This document shows positions 36,801 through 51,800 of a DNA stretch of 64,000 bases, piece by piece; positions within the stretch are counted from its first letter, which is position 1, and every line of letters begins with the position of its first letter. The stretch is from Nematopogon swammerdamellus (Eukaryota; Arthropoda; Insecta; Lepidoptera; Adelidae): the NCBI GenBank assembly GCA_946902875.1, contig OX336338.1, forward strand, positions 11,213,971-11,277,970, in the 5' to 3' direction. The translations under genes were made by a program, and so were the position numbers. The notes beneath the pieces were generated by a model. The model was not told the DNA's origin. It saw only the letters and a list, made by a program, of their open reading frames with translations, and made no database searches.

Positions 36801-39800
36801 AGGTTTTCTTTGTGTTCATCCAGGGTCGACCCTTTATTGTTTAATTCAAATAAACATATTTTGTTTTTTAAAATAGTATTGCTTTGTTTTTCTCGGACCG
36901 GCACGACGAATAGCGCATTTATAGATTTGTTTTCGCAAGTTTATATTCCACAGAACCTAATTCGAAACCAATAAATAACCAAACACTCTACCTTTATTTT
37001 TTTATGGGAAACCTACCAACCAAAGACCTACCAACATTCGGCAGAGTATGGGCATTACAAGTGCTATGCCAGTCTGAAAGTTTTTATTATGGTGCCTATC
37101 AATGAAGAACTTGGTAGGTACCTTGAAGGAGAGTGCGAAGTTGTCTTGTATATGGAAGCGTGTGTTGCCATCGTTCTGCTGCACCACCGAGCGGCATCCC
37201 GAGTTGGAGGGGCAGTGTGTGATGGGCAGGATCGCGTCCGTGCTCTGTCCCTCCACCTTCAGGACAACGCTGATTGTGCTTTCTGCGAATATATTTGATG
37301 TCTTCCTCAAATACATATCATTGAGCATATTGAAATAGTCTAATTCAATTAGTCATAACCAGAAGTCATAACTTTCAAATCTACTAAAAAGTTCATAAAA
37401 CGTCATACTGTTAACGTCATAACACTTGTGACATAAAACTATAACACTCGTTCGTACAGGCTAAATCTGTGGATCTAGAAGCATAAAATTTGGCACAGGA
37501 GTTCCTTTTATAACATAGGTGAGCACTAAGAAAGATTTTTTTTTTAATTCTTCCCCTAAGGGAGTAAAATAAGGGACAAAAGTTTGTATGGAAAGTGCAT
37601 AATTTTTTAAGGTTTTTTTTTTATGGAAACTGACACGGTTGGCTAATCACCTACAACGTCCGTGATGTCAGCCCATAACACCGGGTGAACTAGGTGCCAT
37701 GTCAGTGCTTCCCCCTTTGATCGTGCCGGCTACACTGAACCGGTCGGAAAACACAAACTATTTACATAGCCGTTTCGACCGACGTTTCATTCAGTGCGGT
37801 GGTACGAACCCGGGCGGGTTAAACCCTACCACCAAATAAGATTAGAAGGGAAGGGACCTACAGTTTTACGAGGAATCCGAACCTCGGTCAGCCTCCAACG
37901 GTCAGGGGTCACCCATCCAAGTACTGACCGCACCCAGCGTTGCTTAACATTCAATAGCGACAGTTGACTGTCTGCACCACTGAGCTATCGAGCCTGACAA
38001 GGTATTCTGAAATATTGTTTGTCAGAAGTGACAGTTGAGAAGAAACATTAGTGTTTAGGCTTCTGTTTATAAATAAAAGTCAGTAGTATCAGAGCTTTTG
38101 GAAATGCATCCCCAAAGAGGGAGGGAGGGAGAGAAAGAGAGAGAGAGAGATGCAACGAAGATGATGCGAAGCCGTGGGCAAAAAGCTAGTGACAAATAAA
38201 TGCCAACTCGTTAGTTAAATGTATTAACTACCCGGGTGATCAGGCTGATAGTAGTGTACGACGAACATGTAGACTCCCGGGGTGGGAACCTTGGACTCGA
38301 TCTCTAGGTGGCTGTCGTCAGGTTTCAGGTACACCACCTGAGTGGAGTTGTCCAGGATGTATGGACGGGTCACACCGTCTTCGTCGGTCGCCGCAGTTTC
38401 AAACTCCACCTTGAAATGGTTGGTCACAATACTTATATCAAAGCTTGTTCCCACTGCGTCAATACATACATAACACACGCTGTATCCGAACAATCGGGGT
38501 AAGCAGAGTAATCGGTGTTTCGTGCCTTCGGTGTAAACACCACGTTTAGCAAAGTATACGGACAATATAACCATCAAACAGCAAGTAAGCACGAAAACAC
38601 ACCTGCTGCATGACTCAGTGGAAGGACAGTGCCAAGGTGAGAGGTGGCTAGCCTATATAGCCCTTCAGCACGGCATCTTGTCCTTATCCTTTTGTCGCAT
38701 TTTACGACATGCACAGGGAGACATGCAGTGGGGCTATTCTTTTTATGGCCCCACATGCATTATGTCAACTTTTAAAGCAGGTATTGATATAAATCTAAAA
38801 AGGTGTCAACCTTCTTAGAATCGACGGCTGCAGTGAAGATGGCAGGAGTACACTTTCCGTTTTTCTTGACGCAGAAGGGTCGAGGTGTAATGTAGTCCTG
38901 GTGCCAGTCCTGTTCTGGTATCGCCACTATCGACTTTATTCCAGCCAGAGTTCCAACATCACCCTGAGAAGAAGTTCATAAAACTATTCAGAATGTAGGT
39001 ATTTCTAAACAAAACGGAAACACTTTTCACTTTTCTAAACAAAAAAATTATTTTATTAGATTTAGCAAAGACAACTAGAAATAATCATGCATCTAATGGA
39101 ATTATTAAGAAATTAAGAATTTATGTTATTATTTACGAAAACATGGAACATATTTATCGCAACACCACATGCTCAGTTCAGAATATCGGCTTGGAGAATC
39201 TGTCATAACGGATCGCTGACTATACTGGATTGATGTGAACATTTTATCCAGAAATCAAGACACCTATTCGTTTCAGAGGTTGATGATGGATTCGCTTACC
39301 TGAATGAAAATGTTATTCACGTTATCTCGGACATTGACGACCTGAACCTTGTACAGTTCATCAACAAGTACTTGTCGGCAGGGAGATGAATAGGGGCAGT
39401 CGTTCAGGTATACCACGGTGTAGCTTTCACTACTGTTGTCACCATTCGATGAAACCTGCGCGGAGCACGTCCTTATATGAGATAGCTAACAGAGCTGTCG
39501 AAGATTGGAACTTACTTCCGGAGGACATTATCAGTGCAAACAATGTAAACTAATTTAAATACCGTTTGGACACTCGTCTGAATAAGATAAAAAAGTAACT
39601 AAGTGAAACAAAATTGAATAAGTGGAAAAAAAAATTATAACTATGAAGTATATGAACTTGATTTAGATACATCAGCCCAGGCTGCCCATCTAAATTAAAA
39701 TAAATAAATAGCTAATAGGTGTAGTATTTTCGGTTGAGCGGTTTTAATGCAATCCATCATGGATTGCATTAAAACCGGTGTCAACTCCAGTAAATCACCG

Positions 39801-42800
39801 GTGTCAGAAGAGCTGGCACATGCTTCGACCAGGCAATATATTAACTGCAAGAACTTACTCTAGCTGACACTTCCATTGCTGGCTCCACCTACTGGACAAG
39901 AGAAGAAAACAGACGAGACTTTTATGAGGCCATCTATTGTCCAGGTGAAACCCAGTTGGCCACAATTTCAAGTTTCGATCACCTAGTAAGGAACAAGGGG
40001 AAGGACCTACAGTTTTATACTGGTTTCGAAAAGTGGAGAAGCAGATTTAAGATACAATTTTCGTAAATTTAATTTGTTGTACGTCGGTCGTAGTCATCAT
40101 CGTAGTCGTAGTCATTATTGTCCGGCGCAGAGACCGGTCTGACCATCCATTCTGGTTTTAATAAAATAATAGGTATTTAGGTACTTATATTACCTTGACG
40201 GTGATGGTGCCTCCTGCGGGCTGCGACCAGTTGGCGGGCGTGACATATTCCAGAAGGAAGATGTAGGGACCCGCGCGCTCCACGTTTATCTCGTAGCTCA
40301 GCCCTTCCTGACTCTCGCTCACGATGGGCATGTCCAGTGGGCCCGCCTCCAGCTCCGCTAGTTGCTGTAGAGAAGGATGCATTACAGTGAAAAAATCGAT
40401 CAGGTTGCGTGCAGTAGTGTACGTCACAAACACTGGTGTAAACCATACACTTGTTAGCGTCACAAGCGCCTCCTGTGTTTTGGTAGGCAATTAATTTTGA
40501 ATGTTCCTATGGCAAGTGCAATCAACAGTGCGACAACTACAATACTCTGCGGTGATGGAGCTGAGCGTGGTTTCGCAAGAAGTGGCGTACTGTTATTGGC
40601 TTTCTGATTGTCCTACTGTGCAAAGTTCATTACATACATTTTATCTTTTGAATCATCATCAACAAGATAATCAATCTAAAAATTTATAAATACGTACCTG
40701 AGGATTGTTAATGTATTCAGTGACAGGGTTTAAAGTGCCACTGCCCTTGACGGAGGCAAAAGCAGCCAGGCTGGGGTAGGCGAAGTGCCGACAAAGCTTC
40801 TGCTCCCCTATCACACAGGGCTTCTCCACCTGCTTCGTCAGTACCGTCGCTTCATAGTACGCTTGCGGAATCAGCACAAAGTAGTCCTGCACAAATATTG
40901 ATATTGTTTGTAATTTTATCCCGTATCAAAATTGAAAAGATGGAACACTTATTAAGGCCTCACACCGTTGTCTGTCTATCCATATGTCTGTCTGTGAAAA
41001 GCTCCCAGATACAAGCATTATAAGGTAGATTTGAAATTTGGCATAGTTAAACATGTTAGAATACTGTAATTTAGAATGGATAAAATATTTCGATAAATAC
41101 AGGTTAAGAAAAAAAATTTAAGAATTCATTCCCATGTTTATATTTAATCTAAGTCATTCAGCCTATTAAATATATAAATCTCTTTGTATTTAATCAAAGC
41201 TACAAGGTAACCCACAGAAAGAATCATAGTTTTTTATTATTTTGGTTTAAAAAAAATTAATAAATAAAAAACTGTGAAAATAGCTTGTACTACTTTTTAG
41301 AATAGATTAGAATAGAATAGAAACTCTTTATTGCACACAAATTGAAGGAAGAACAGTACACGACAAGAAAGAAGAAATACAGGAGTTTTTTTATTCTATT
41401 TATAAGTGAATTATATTTATAAATTGCTTCATACAAAGTGTATCAAGTAAGAAAGGTGCGTGCAGTAAATATACATATTAAGTCATTTATTTAAACATCA
41501 AGTTATAAGTAGTAACATGACAGACATAGAATTTAACAGAAATATAGAGTTTTAGTTATTTAAAATAAACAAAATAGACAGGACTCACAATATAGACGTT
41601 CTTGTTGGTTTTGAGAGAGACCTCCCACTTGCCGGGATCCATCACGAAGTGAGACGGAGTGGTGCCCTTGTCTCCCGAAACAGTCACAAATTGTGGCTCC
41701 GTTGTGGGCTTCAGCAGAACCAGGTATCTGGTATGCACAAGTACAATTTTAGAACAATCGTGATATTAAAACTAATGACAATATATTCACTCTTCATAGT
41801 GTGAATGTGCATAAGTTCGTTAGAGGGGAAAAGGAGGCGTGGACGGAGCACCGTAAGTAAGTACCAGTTGACTTACTTCATCTAGGCACGAAATCGCATG
41901 ACTCAGTGCACGTTTAGCCGCAATACAAATAGTATGTCTGAGTAGATTGATTTTATCTTAGCACGTACTAAGACGTTGTAAGTAAAATGGTCTATGTAGT
42001 TTCAGTATAAGTTCAATAATAGGTACAGCTGTTTTGTGGGCCTTCCAGCCACTTCTTATTCTGTACTGCACCTGCCTTACCTTAAGAAACCTGGCTCCAA
42101 GATTCATCAACATTTACTGTTTCTCGGATCGCTCCAGCGGGTCTATGTGCGGAAATCTGCTCCCACGATTCAGGGGAGTTTCAATAGCTGGTTTCATTCA
42201 CTAGTCTCATCGAAACTCTCCAGAATTGTGCGGATTTCTGTGATGTAGGCCCTGGTCTTTTTCTATTAATTATAATGAAAAAAATGGACAATAAAATAGT
42301 TCCATTGTATGTAATAGTCTGGTAGGTATGATGAAAGTGTCAAATTGATGAGAAGAGTGAAGTGTGTATTGCACCTCTGCACGACGTTGCTGGGGTTGTC
42401 GGGAGTGATCACGATGGATGCAACAATGTTGTCCCGGCCAGGGTTCACGTAGCGGATCACCATGCGGTACACCGACGACTTGTGGATCTGAACGTCGTTT
42501 ATCACCTCCGTCTGTTGATTTTATGTTTCATTAATGATTTCCAATGCTGTTAAGTTAAAGCCAATAAAATCATTTGAAACATAAATTTACCTAACCACCC
42601 TATCTGTAGTCGCAACAAAATTATGAGCGTGGAAAGAGGTTGCACGTAGCGGTATGTTTTATCTGGCTACACATTGAAAAATAGGCACAACATAATGTAT
42701 AGATAGAGTGACTAACCAATAGTGGTGCTGCGAAAACTGCATAGCCCTTCCAGGAGTAGCCCGGGAAGAGATGTTCGGAGAAGTCGTAGCGCACGGGGCC

Positions 42801-45800
42801 GCCGGAAGGTGTTCGTCCGTTCTCCACTTCGAACTGGAACTGGTGTAGCGTGGGGAAGTAATGCGCCTGTATTGGCTCGTCGCACCGCCTGCCGACGATG
42901 CGCGAGTGACACTTGCATTGTCCCGTTGTCTTCTCGCAGTTGTTGTCTACAGAGCCGCCGATGTCACAGTCGCAATCTAAGTGAACACATTTGATTCTTA
43001 GCATTTCTTGATTTTTTTTTCTTTTCAAAAAATCATTATGGACTACACACATATTTGTGTGAATTCCTCGTTAAATATTTATATATTTAAGTTTTTTTTT
43101 TTTATATTAAAGTATATGTATATATTTATCTATATTTCTTATATTTATGCAAACTATAGCTAAACACATCAAACTCTGGCTCTGTCCAGTTATTTTATTT
43201 ATGGACAATAAAATACGCAGTTGTAATCTGCTATATTCAGAGTAGTTTAATAACACACTCTTTATTTAAATCAATTACATAATAATATACATATACACAA
43301 CTAACAAATAATAACATTAAATTAAAAACTATAATCTAAAATATATATCTAAAATGAAACTATCTAAAAGTAAATAAATAAATAAAATAAACCTACTTAT
43401 AAAACCCATTAACAGAAAAAGTAAAAAGTAAAGTTCAGAGTAGAGTACAACTGCATGTTGGTCCTCTTGGAAGACAGTTGCATTAGATCGTGTGTCCTGA
43501 AATAAAGAATCTGGAAAATCACTGGTGGCTGTTCTGAGTTGGACGAAAACGTGGACTATGGCTGCGCCGAAATCCGATTCAGGTGGAAAGCAGGGCAGCA
43601 CGCTGAATGGGTGAGGCCTGCGAGCCTCGAAGGGCTGATTTAGCGAAGAAAAATTATCAATTTTCTCAATAGTCTCCAAAAAAAAGTATGAAAAATAAAA
43701 AATATCGTTCTTTGATGCCCACTTCACCGGCGAGGAGTGATAGTTCCAGCGGCTGTGGGAGATATGAGTAGCCGCTGGATGGAGAAGGAACAACACCAAC
43801 CTGTGCGACGCCGGCGCCGGTATGCCGTTTCGTCGCCTCTCGCTCGTGACCCAAGTTGTCCGGGGTGGTGCCGTAGCGGTATTTGTTATTGACTCGTCCA
43901 CGTGTTGTAGGGCTTATCTTGCTTGATTGCAATAATTTTGAGTGCAATAATTTTTGAGAAACGAAAATCAGAGAAGCTGGCGGACGTTATCGAGCACATA
44001 ACAAGAAAAAATCAAACTTTGTTTGCAGAGCGAGTGACAGTGACAGCCGTTAATCTGTCAGTTCAAAGAGGATATAACCACTGCGTTGTCAGTTGATTTT
44101 TTTTTTGTTGTTTTATCCCTTTTTTCTTGAGTGACGGTGTCAAGATTTACTTGCCAACACAGACTGTTTTCCATCCATTTACGATTTCATTATTTCAACA
44201 ATTGGCGATATATAAATAATTTAAAGAATAACAACAGACAAGGCTGCATGGTTTAATACCTTTGCCTATCCCAAAAAAAGGGATAAAACAACAAAAAAAA
44301 AAAAATTATCCCTTTTTTTGGATAGGCAAAGGTATTATACCATGCAGCCTTGTCTGTTATTATATATATATATATTTTTTAATTCTATATGTCTTCAATG
44401 TTGATTTGTTCCCCTTTTGGCATGGATGCCAGTCCCTTCGCTGGTATTGCCAGCCGGCTGGAGGCAAAAGGGCATGTATTGGAAGGCTAAGCAATGTTTT
44501 TGAAGCTTGGTCACGAACGAGTCACGAGCCGCTCATACAAGTTTTTGAGTAGATATGGTTAGAGTACGGAGAGTATACACAGAGGTGAAGGATGAGTACC
44601 GGTGCAGCCGAAGACGTTACTGGCGGTGAGATTGTAGAAGCCATCCTGGCACTGGGTGCAGGAGCGCTCGCCCACCGCCAGCTTGCAGCTGCACTGGCCC
44701 GAGTGCGTGTCGCACACTCCAATCCCGCCCTGCGTGCCCGCCAGGTTACATCCGCAGTCTATATACATAGGTACGCACACAAACACACACACATTAATAC
44801 AAATAAACGATATTTTTGCTTCAAAATTCTTTCTCTTCAAATTGGGAGGTTGACATACATCAACATCACACACGCACCTAGACCAGAATTTTGGAATAAA
44901 TGGTGTGGGACAGTTTGTTAAAAAAATTTTGACGTGATGACGTCACGTCTTATAAATTGATGAGCACCGGCTGCACGTACGAAAGCGTGTCACGTTGATA
45001 TTCAAAGTTACCATGGAAACGTCTTAAGTAAAACTTCAAGATCAGACAGCAGATAGTTTTGATGGCCAGTCACAAGATGATTCATCTTTCTACTGGAAAT
45101 AGAAATTACTGATCTTTGCTCTATGTACTACGATTATTCCACGTCATCACGTAAAACTATCGTCCGTAAACCGACTTTACAGACAACCAAGTTTTTACAA
45201 ATTTTACCGAATAATAAAAATAATGTGAATTGTGACTTGATTTTTTTATGATAATCGACATGGGTTGCTGTTCCAAGGAACCAGTGATAGTCGACAGAGC
45301 CAAAATCACCTCTCCTAGCCAAACCACGCCCAGAGAGGCGCAATCCCAGCAGATTTTCAAATCGTTGCGATAGAACCGTTCTCAAAAGCCCAACGTCAAC
45401 GACAAAAGGGACTGCGACGAGTGCTGCGGAGATAGGTTGGATGACAAGGAATAAATAATTTAAGCGGCGGGTGGCCGAGTGGTTTGGGCACCGGCTTCTC
45501 ATGCGAGAAGTCCGAGGTTCGAATCCGGTCGGCGGTCGGCGTGTACCAATGACTTTTTTCTGACGAAAAAAAATTATGTGCATATCTACACCTGTTGCTT
45601 CACCGTTCGGTCCCTTTTCTTGCCTCTTACTAGGTGGTAGGCTCAAATTGTAGCCGATTGGGTTGATACCACCGTACTGGATGTAAGATGGCCGCTAGCA
45701 GCCTCGGTCGTGCACTAGTCCAGTATAGCCAGCAATCCAGGTAAGTTTCCGGTATGGCACCTACCTTCTCGGAGATGATATTGGCTGGTCGGAGCATGTG

Positions 45801-48800
45801 CTATGGCCCCTCCGACTCAGCCACGCATACCGGATTACACAAAAAAATAATTAAGTATTATAATGGATGCAAGTTCCTCTGAGCTGTGTCCTTGATAGTA
45901 CCTGTAGAACAGACTGAGTTGATGGGTTTAAATGGTTTAAATTTTATGGTAACCTATTCCACCCCCTTTTATCCCACTATCTACTATTACCACTCCAGCG
46001 AGCAAAGGCTATCATCTACCTACCTATACTATCCGAATTATTTATCCATATGTAAACCGCAGCAAACAAAATATTTTAACTATGCCAAAAGGTGGTATGC
46101 CCTTTAAAGGACAACGTGTAGGGTTCACTCTGAGGGCACCGCAATAGTGCCCTCGTCAAGTTCGAGCATCTACGCGCGGCGGCATTATTATTGTTTCTGC
46201 AATCTTTTCAACGTACCTTCACATCCGTGAGGGTTGTAGTCTTGCAGGTTCCAGAACAGAGGCTTGCAGTCGTTACAGATTCTGCCCTGCACCCGGCTCT
46301 TGCACTGACAGAGTTCACCAGCAGGAACCGAGCCACAACCTAAGTACAAATAAAGTAAGAGATAGTCATACATTCACAAAATAATTGGTAAGTATAATCG
46401 GTGCAATACACGGCAGTAAGTAATCAACATCGAGCTTTTGAAAGTGACAATCCGGTTGTAGAGCGTCGTCCCTGTCGCACGAACTCGCACGTCTCTGTAC
46501 GACAGGGACGACGCTCTACAACCCGACTGCCTCTTTCTAAAGCTCGATGTTCATTCATTACTTACTGTACCTACATATGTTTAGGTATTCTTTCGCAGCC
46601 ATAAACCGGCTCTTCCATCAAGCCATGCCGTAGGTTGCTGTTAGATAGTTAGCTTTTCCGAATACTTTGCTGCAGGTGGTAGTCGGTGTGTGCCGTATTT
46701 TACCCGAGTTCTTGCAGTACAATACGAATTATTATAATTAGCGTAATTGTAGCGGTAGAATGTGATAGTAGGGACGTAATGTATGTAATCCTTCCTTCCT
46801 TATCCTTCCTTGCCTATAATAAAATCCAACGTCTGCTTTCTGTCTGTCTGAGTGTCTGTCTGTCCGCTTATAACTCGAGAACCACTAAACCGATTTTAAT
46901 AAAACAAAATTCTACGGATAGCTTGATTCTTCCCATCAACTATTAGGCTACTTACTATCACGCTAAATGGCTTATGAGGTTAGCAGTGAAGTGAAATATG
47001 AGAGCGGGCGGAGCCGCGGGCTCAGCTAGTTAATTTATACTTAGTCAATTCATTTATAATACCAGCAAAGGATGTGATGACGCCGTTAGGGTCGCAGTTG
47101 CACTCCTCGCAGGCCGGATAGTTGTAGAAATGCTCCTTGCACATGTTGCACTGTTGCTTGTCAAAGTTCTTCTTGCACTGACACTGTCCGCTGTCGTCGC
47201 AAGACACGCCTATCGAGCCGTACTGGTCGCAGTCGCACGCTGTTACAATTTATTAATTAAACTTTATTGCACAGTACAGTCGACCTATCACGGAACCTAT
47301 TCAAAGAATTGGGAACCGGGAAAATGTGGAACGCACTCCCTGCCGACCTATTTCATCCCAGGTACAGCCTGGGATTCAAAAGGTTCATGAAAAGGCCCCT
47401 GTCAGGCCGGCTTGACATCGCAATCCCCGTGCATCACCGAATGTCCATGGGCATCGTTAAACACGTACGTATGGCGAATGGCACTGTATTATATGTACTG
47501 GAAGAAGGTGTTTAAACGTCTACTGAAAAGGCACCAAAAAGTACTAAAGCACTCTCATTCAAGTGCCACTAATAATGTGGAGAGTACATTTCACATGCAT
47601 TAATATAATGTAAACCGGCCTTTATAGATACCTATACATAAATAAATTGTCACAAATATTATTCGACATTAAAGAGTGAAGTGAGTGATGGGTTGCTGGT
47701 ACGGCGAACATAAACGAAAGCGAACTCACGCAGGCACTGTGGGTAGCGATAGTGTCCCGGGGAGCACTGGTCGCACTGCTTGCCGCCGAAGTTGGAGAGG
47801 CATGTGCACTTGCCAGTGGCGGCGCAGCTAGTGGAGGCAGAGCCGGTACTGGAGCAGTTGCAGGGGACGCACGCTCGCTCACGCCCACGCACCTCCATGT
47901 AGTACCTGCGTGCGACAAACCATTCAAACCTTCCGCAATAACTCACTCACCTGTCAACCCGGCATTGCATTCGCAACAGCCGAATTCAACCAAAATGTGT
48001 CCATGGGCGTCGTTAGCCACCTTATCGGTGTCTTGGCGCGTCACGTCGTCAGCGGAGGGATGTCGCTCTTTCTATAAAAAAAACTCGGCTGCGCTGCGCA
48101 TCGCCTAGTTATTGTCGAAGTAACGTAGGGTGCGGTCGGACTTTGAATGGGTGACCATATCCGACAGTTGGGCGGGCCGTGATTAGAATTTCACATAATA
48201 GGAATGGTACGGAATGAGACGATAGAAGTATCTAAAAAAAATCGAGGGAGTCTGCATGTAGGTACACATGCAGCCGTCAAAATTAGGTACTTCGTGAATT
48301 TGATGTTTGCGCCGTTTGAAACTATTTTTTCGTAAGAAAAATTTTCATTTTGGGAGCCCATATTGCCCCACCTAGGCTTCATACAAGGTTTTGTTTGAAG
48401 TATCGAATAAAGTTAAAACACTTGTCTGTTCGTTAGAGTTTATCTCAAGCGTGAGAGGTGTTTGAAGTTTGCATGTTTTCGCATTTTTCAAAACATGCCA
48501 ACTTGAAGAACTGATTTGGGCCAGAAGGGATGGAATGACAAAATAAAAGCGTATTACGTATTTGATGACGTCAGATGGATCTTTCATCCGACATATTTCG
48601 AATTGTTGTACGTAGTCTGGTTGCTGAGCAATCGCAAAGTACAAAAACAGTCTTAATTTTTTTTTAGGCGCACCCCCTTACGGCCCAAAGACGTTTCATC
48701 AAATTCACGTCAAAATAGTTATTTTCCGTGCAGCATGGCACCAGTCTACTCCATGCAGGTTCTGTATGTAGGTACACCTGACAGCAAGAACGTTATAAGA

Positions 48801-51800
48801 GGTACCATCCGGTGCTTAAATTTTATTCGTGCAGGTACATTGGATTAGGGCGGAACACACGATTTTTTTCTTTTGTTTCAGCTGATACAATACGGAGGGT
48901 TCACTGAGAAAACATATATTTTAACGTATTAGATTTTGAAGAAATAAACAGCATTACAATAGAACATAATTAAAGATTTCTTTAAGTGAAAACTTGAATA
49001 AGGGAGGTGTGTGTACCTATGTGTGTGTTCTATTTATTTATTCCTTACCCCTCTCCTCTGTTCGGCCGTTTGTTTTTAGAGTTACAGTACCATTTTTCTC
49101 AGTGTCGACTCAGTGTTTTCGTACCGTCTATAATATACATAGTGATGCAAATGTATGGACTTGTGAAAGGAGTGCGGAGAAACTATTGGAAGAGCTGCTC
49201 ACCCGGCGATGCACTGGTCGCATCGTGAGCCGCTGAAGCCTTCCTTGCACATGCACTGTCCGGTGAGTGCATCGCAGATGTTGGGAACTGTTCCGCTACT
49301 GTCGCAGTTGCAATCTGTACAGCCATAGTCAATTATTTTAAGTGCATTTGCATTCTCGAAACATGGTGATCGCATTTTACCTAATCAACGCCAGAATATA
49401 TATGTATATACCTAGAGCGTTATTTGGTGATACATTTGAACAGAAACATATTTAGTTGTAGCTCCAACTTAGTAAAAAATTTTGTAAATAAAAAAATACA
49501 AAATATTTATTGCTTGTACGACAGACTAGCCAGTTCTCGTCTAAGCACGTTACCAAGAAATTATGATGCAGTTTCTGTGGAACTTCTGTCGTGGTGCGGT
49601 TATCAGGCGAGGTGCGGTCACCCTGTCGGTACGATTATAAAGAAAGACTACTGAGAGCAAGCAAACAATATTCTAATTCAAATAAATTAAGTATGTAGTT
49701 CTTTAGAGTAGAGTACTAACAGGAGCAGGTAGGATAGTCGTAGAAGCCGGCTTCACACTGGCTGCACGTGCGGCCGCTGAATTTGCTCTTGCACGTGCAA
49801 TTCCCAGATGTCTTGTCGCACGTTGAGGACACGGATCCGATCAGATTGCACTCGCACCCTGTGTCACGCAAGAAGTCATCACCTCATTATCATCATCATC
49901 GCCCTTATAATCATCCGTATCATCATTGACAATCTCACTGAGATAATTTTGGCTGCATTACCTACTAGATTAATTTTTGATGTACACATATTTTAGTAAT
50001 AGTAAAAAAGCACATTTATTGATATATTTCGCCCCGATGTCGTCGGTGGCGTCTTCAGTCAAATATATCATTAAATGTGCTTTTTTACTATTACTAAAAT
50101 ATGTGTACATAAAAAATAAAGCAACAAAAAGTTGTATAGTATTTAATTATAAAAAAAATATATTTATAAAGTGAAAGTCTACTAGATTAATGTCAGCCCA
50201 GCAAAATAATGTTCCAAGCGGAGCTATAAGCCAAACCAATAAATACAGCAATAATGTCGTTACAGTCTGCACTGAACTCATCATCCTTATCATGATTCTT
50301 ATCATCATCCGTCCTGGAGTAATTTAGTCATAGGTAAATGTCTGTTTATGCATAAAACAAGAACATCTTAAATGCACTGTTGCTATGAGTGGTTTTATGA
50401 TCATTGCTACCGCAGATATGTGTGTGGCAATCTAGTCCGATGACTGGGACTCATTGCGTCATCTCATCTAACACAATTTAATGTTTCGACGATGACCCTA
50501 TCTATACAATTTAATGTAAGTGCATAGTTCAACGGATTGATACAATAATTTTATATTCGTCCAAATGATGGCATCAACAATTACCTTCAAAATGGAACGC
50601 AATTTCAGCACCGAAAGCATACAAATATAACAAATTATAATTTTTTATCAAATTAATATTGGATACAAATTAATTACCTTTACATTCGCTGCCATAGTAT
50701 CCATCGGCGCATTCGAAGCAAAACTTTCCAGAGTAGTTGGGTTTGCAGGAACACTGCAGGTAAGAAACATATTACTTAATGTGTCACGGAATCATAACGT
50801 ATCATTTATTAGAAACTAGCTTCTGCCCGCGGCTTCGCTCGCGTGAAATTGGTATTTAAAAAGAAGAAAGTAAGTAAGCCCGTTACCGTACCTTTATTTC
50901 GGCGCGCGGAACATTGTATGAGAGCTACATTTAGCGTAGCCCGAAATGAATTTTATTTTGCCTATCCTGTGTCCCACATAGTTAAATGTGCTTGTACAAA
51001 GTTTCATCAAATTCGGATGATCGGTTTAAGAGTTATGCAGGAACATACATACATACACACAAATAAATACATACATACATACAGAAAAGATTTCTAAAAA
51101 TCGCCAATTTAGTTTTAATATCATACATATAGGGTCTACAAACTCAGGAACTCATAAAACAAAGTAAGTTACTCCATTACCATCCCTTACAGATTTATTA
51201 TTAGTATTGATGAAGCAACCAAGTTGCCGAGGATTGGAAGCGGCCGCCACTCGCCATGGTTGGCCCAATTATAATCCTAAGATAGGAAACACAGGATAAT
51301 CCTCCTTCCTGCATTTGGGCCTATGTCAGGCGTTCAGCTACCGTTGTAACGTAACCATGTTAGATTTAATGATAACTTGTACTAGTTGTGCCCACGGCTC
51401 CGCTCGCGGTAAAGTTGGTGAAAACTCTATTGTAAATCGGTCTATTATGCGAATAAACGTGAATTTCGAGGAGCAAAGGAGAGGAACACTCACGATTCCC
51501 TCCCTGGGCGTGCAGTAGCTGCCCTCAGTGCCGTTCATGTTGCAGGGGCAAGGCTTGCAGTACGGATAGTCGTAGTATCCGAACCGGCAAGAGTCACAGC
51601 GCGGCGGGTTGAACTCCGTGCGGCACTCGCACTGCCCGGAGCCCTCCGCACAGTTGCCCGTCGAGTAGTGGTAGTTGCAGTTGCAAGCTGACAAGTTCAC
51701 AAATTTAAAAATATACGCTTGGTGTAACCAGGCGGCTTCCTGCTCTCTTGGTTGGCCTGAGTACCTAGATTCGGTGAAGGCCAAATTCTACAACTTCGAT

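Noticed and set aside
39739..39777. 39-bp palindrome as a member of the hAT-like mini-element set
   Set aside because: No 8-bp flanking duplication and different ends. Kept only as a repeat.
45464..45537. Functional tRNA gene
   Set aside because: A and B boxes are good, but the ends do not form an acceptor stem and the sequence continues into a SINE body with an A tail.
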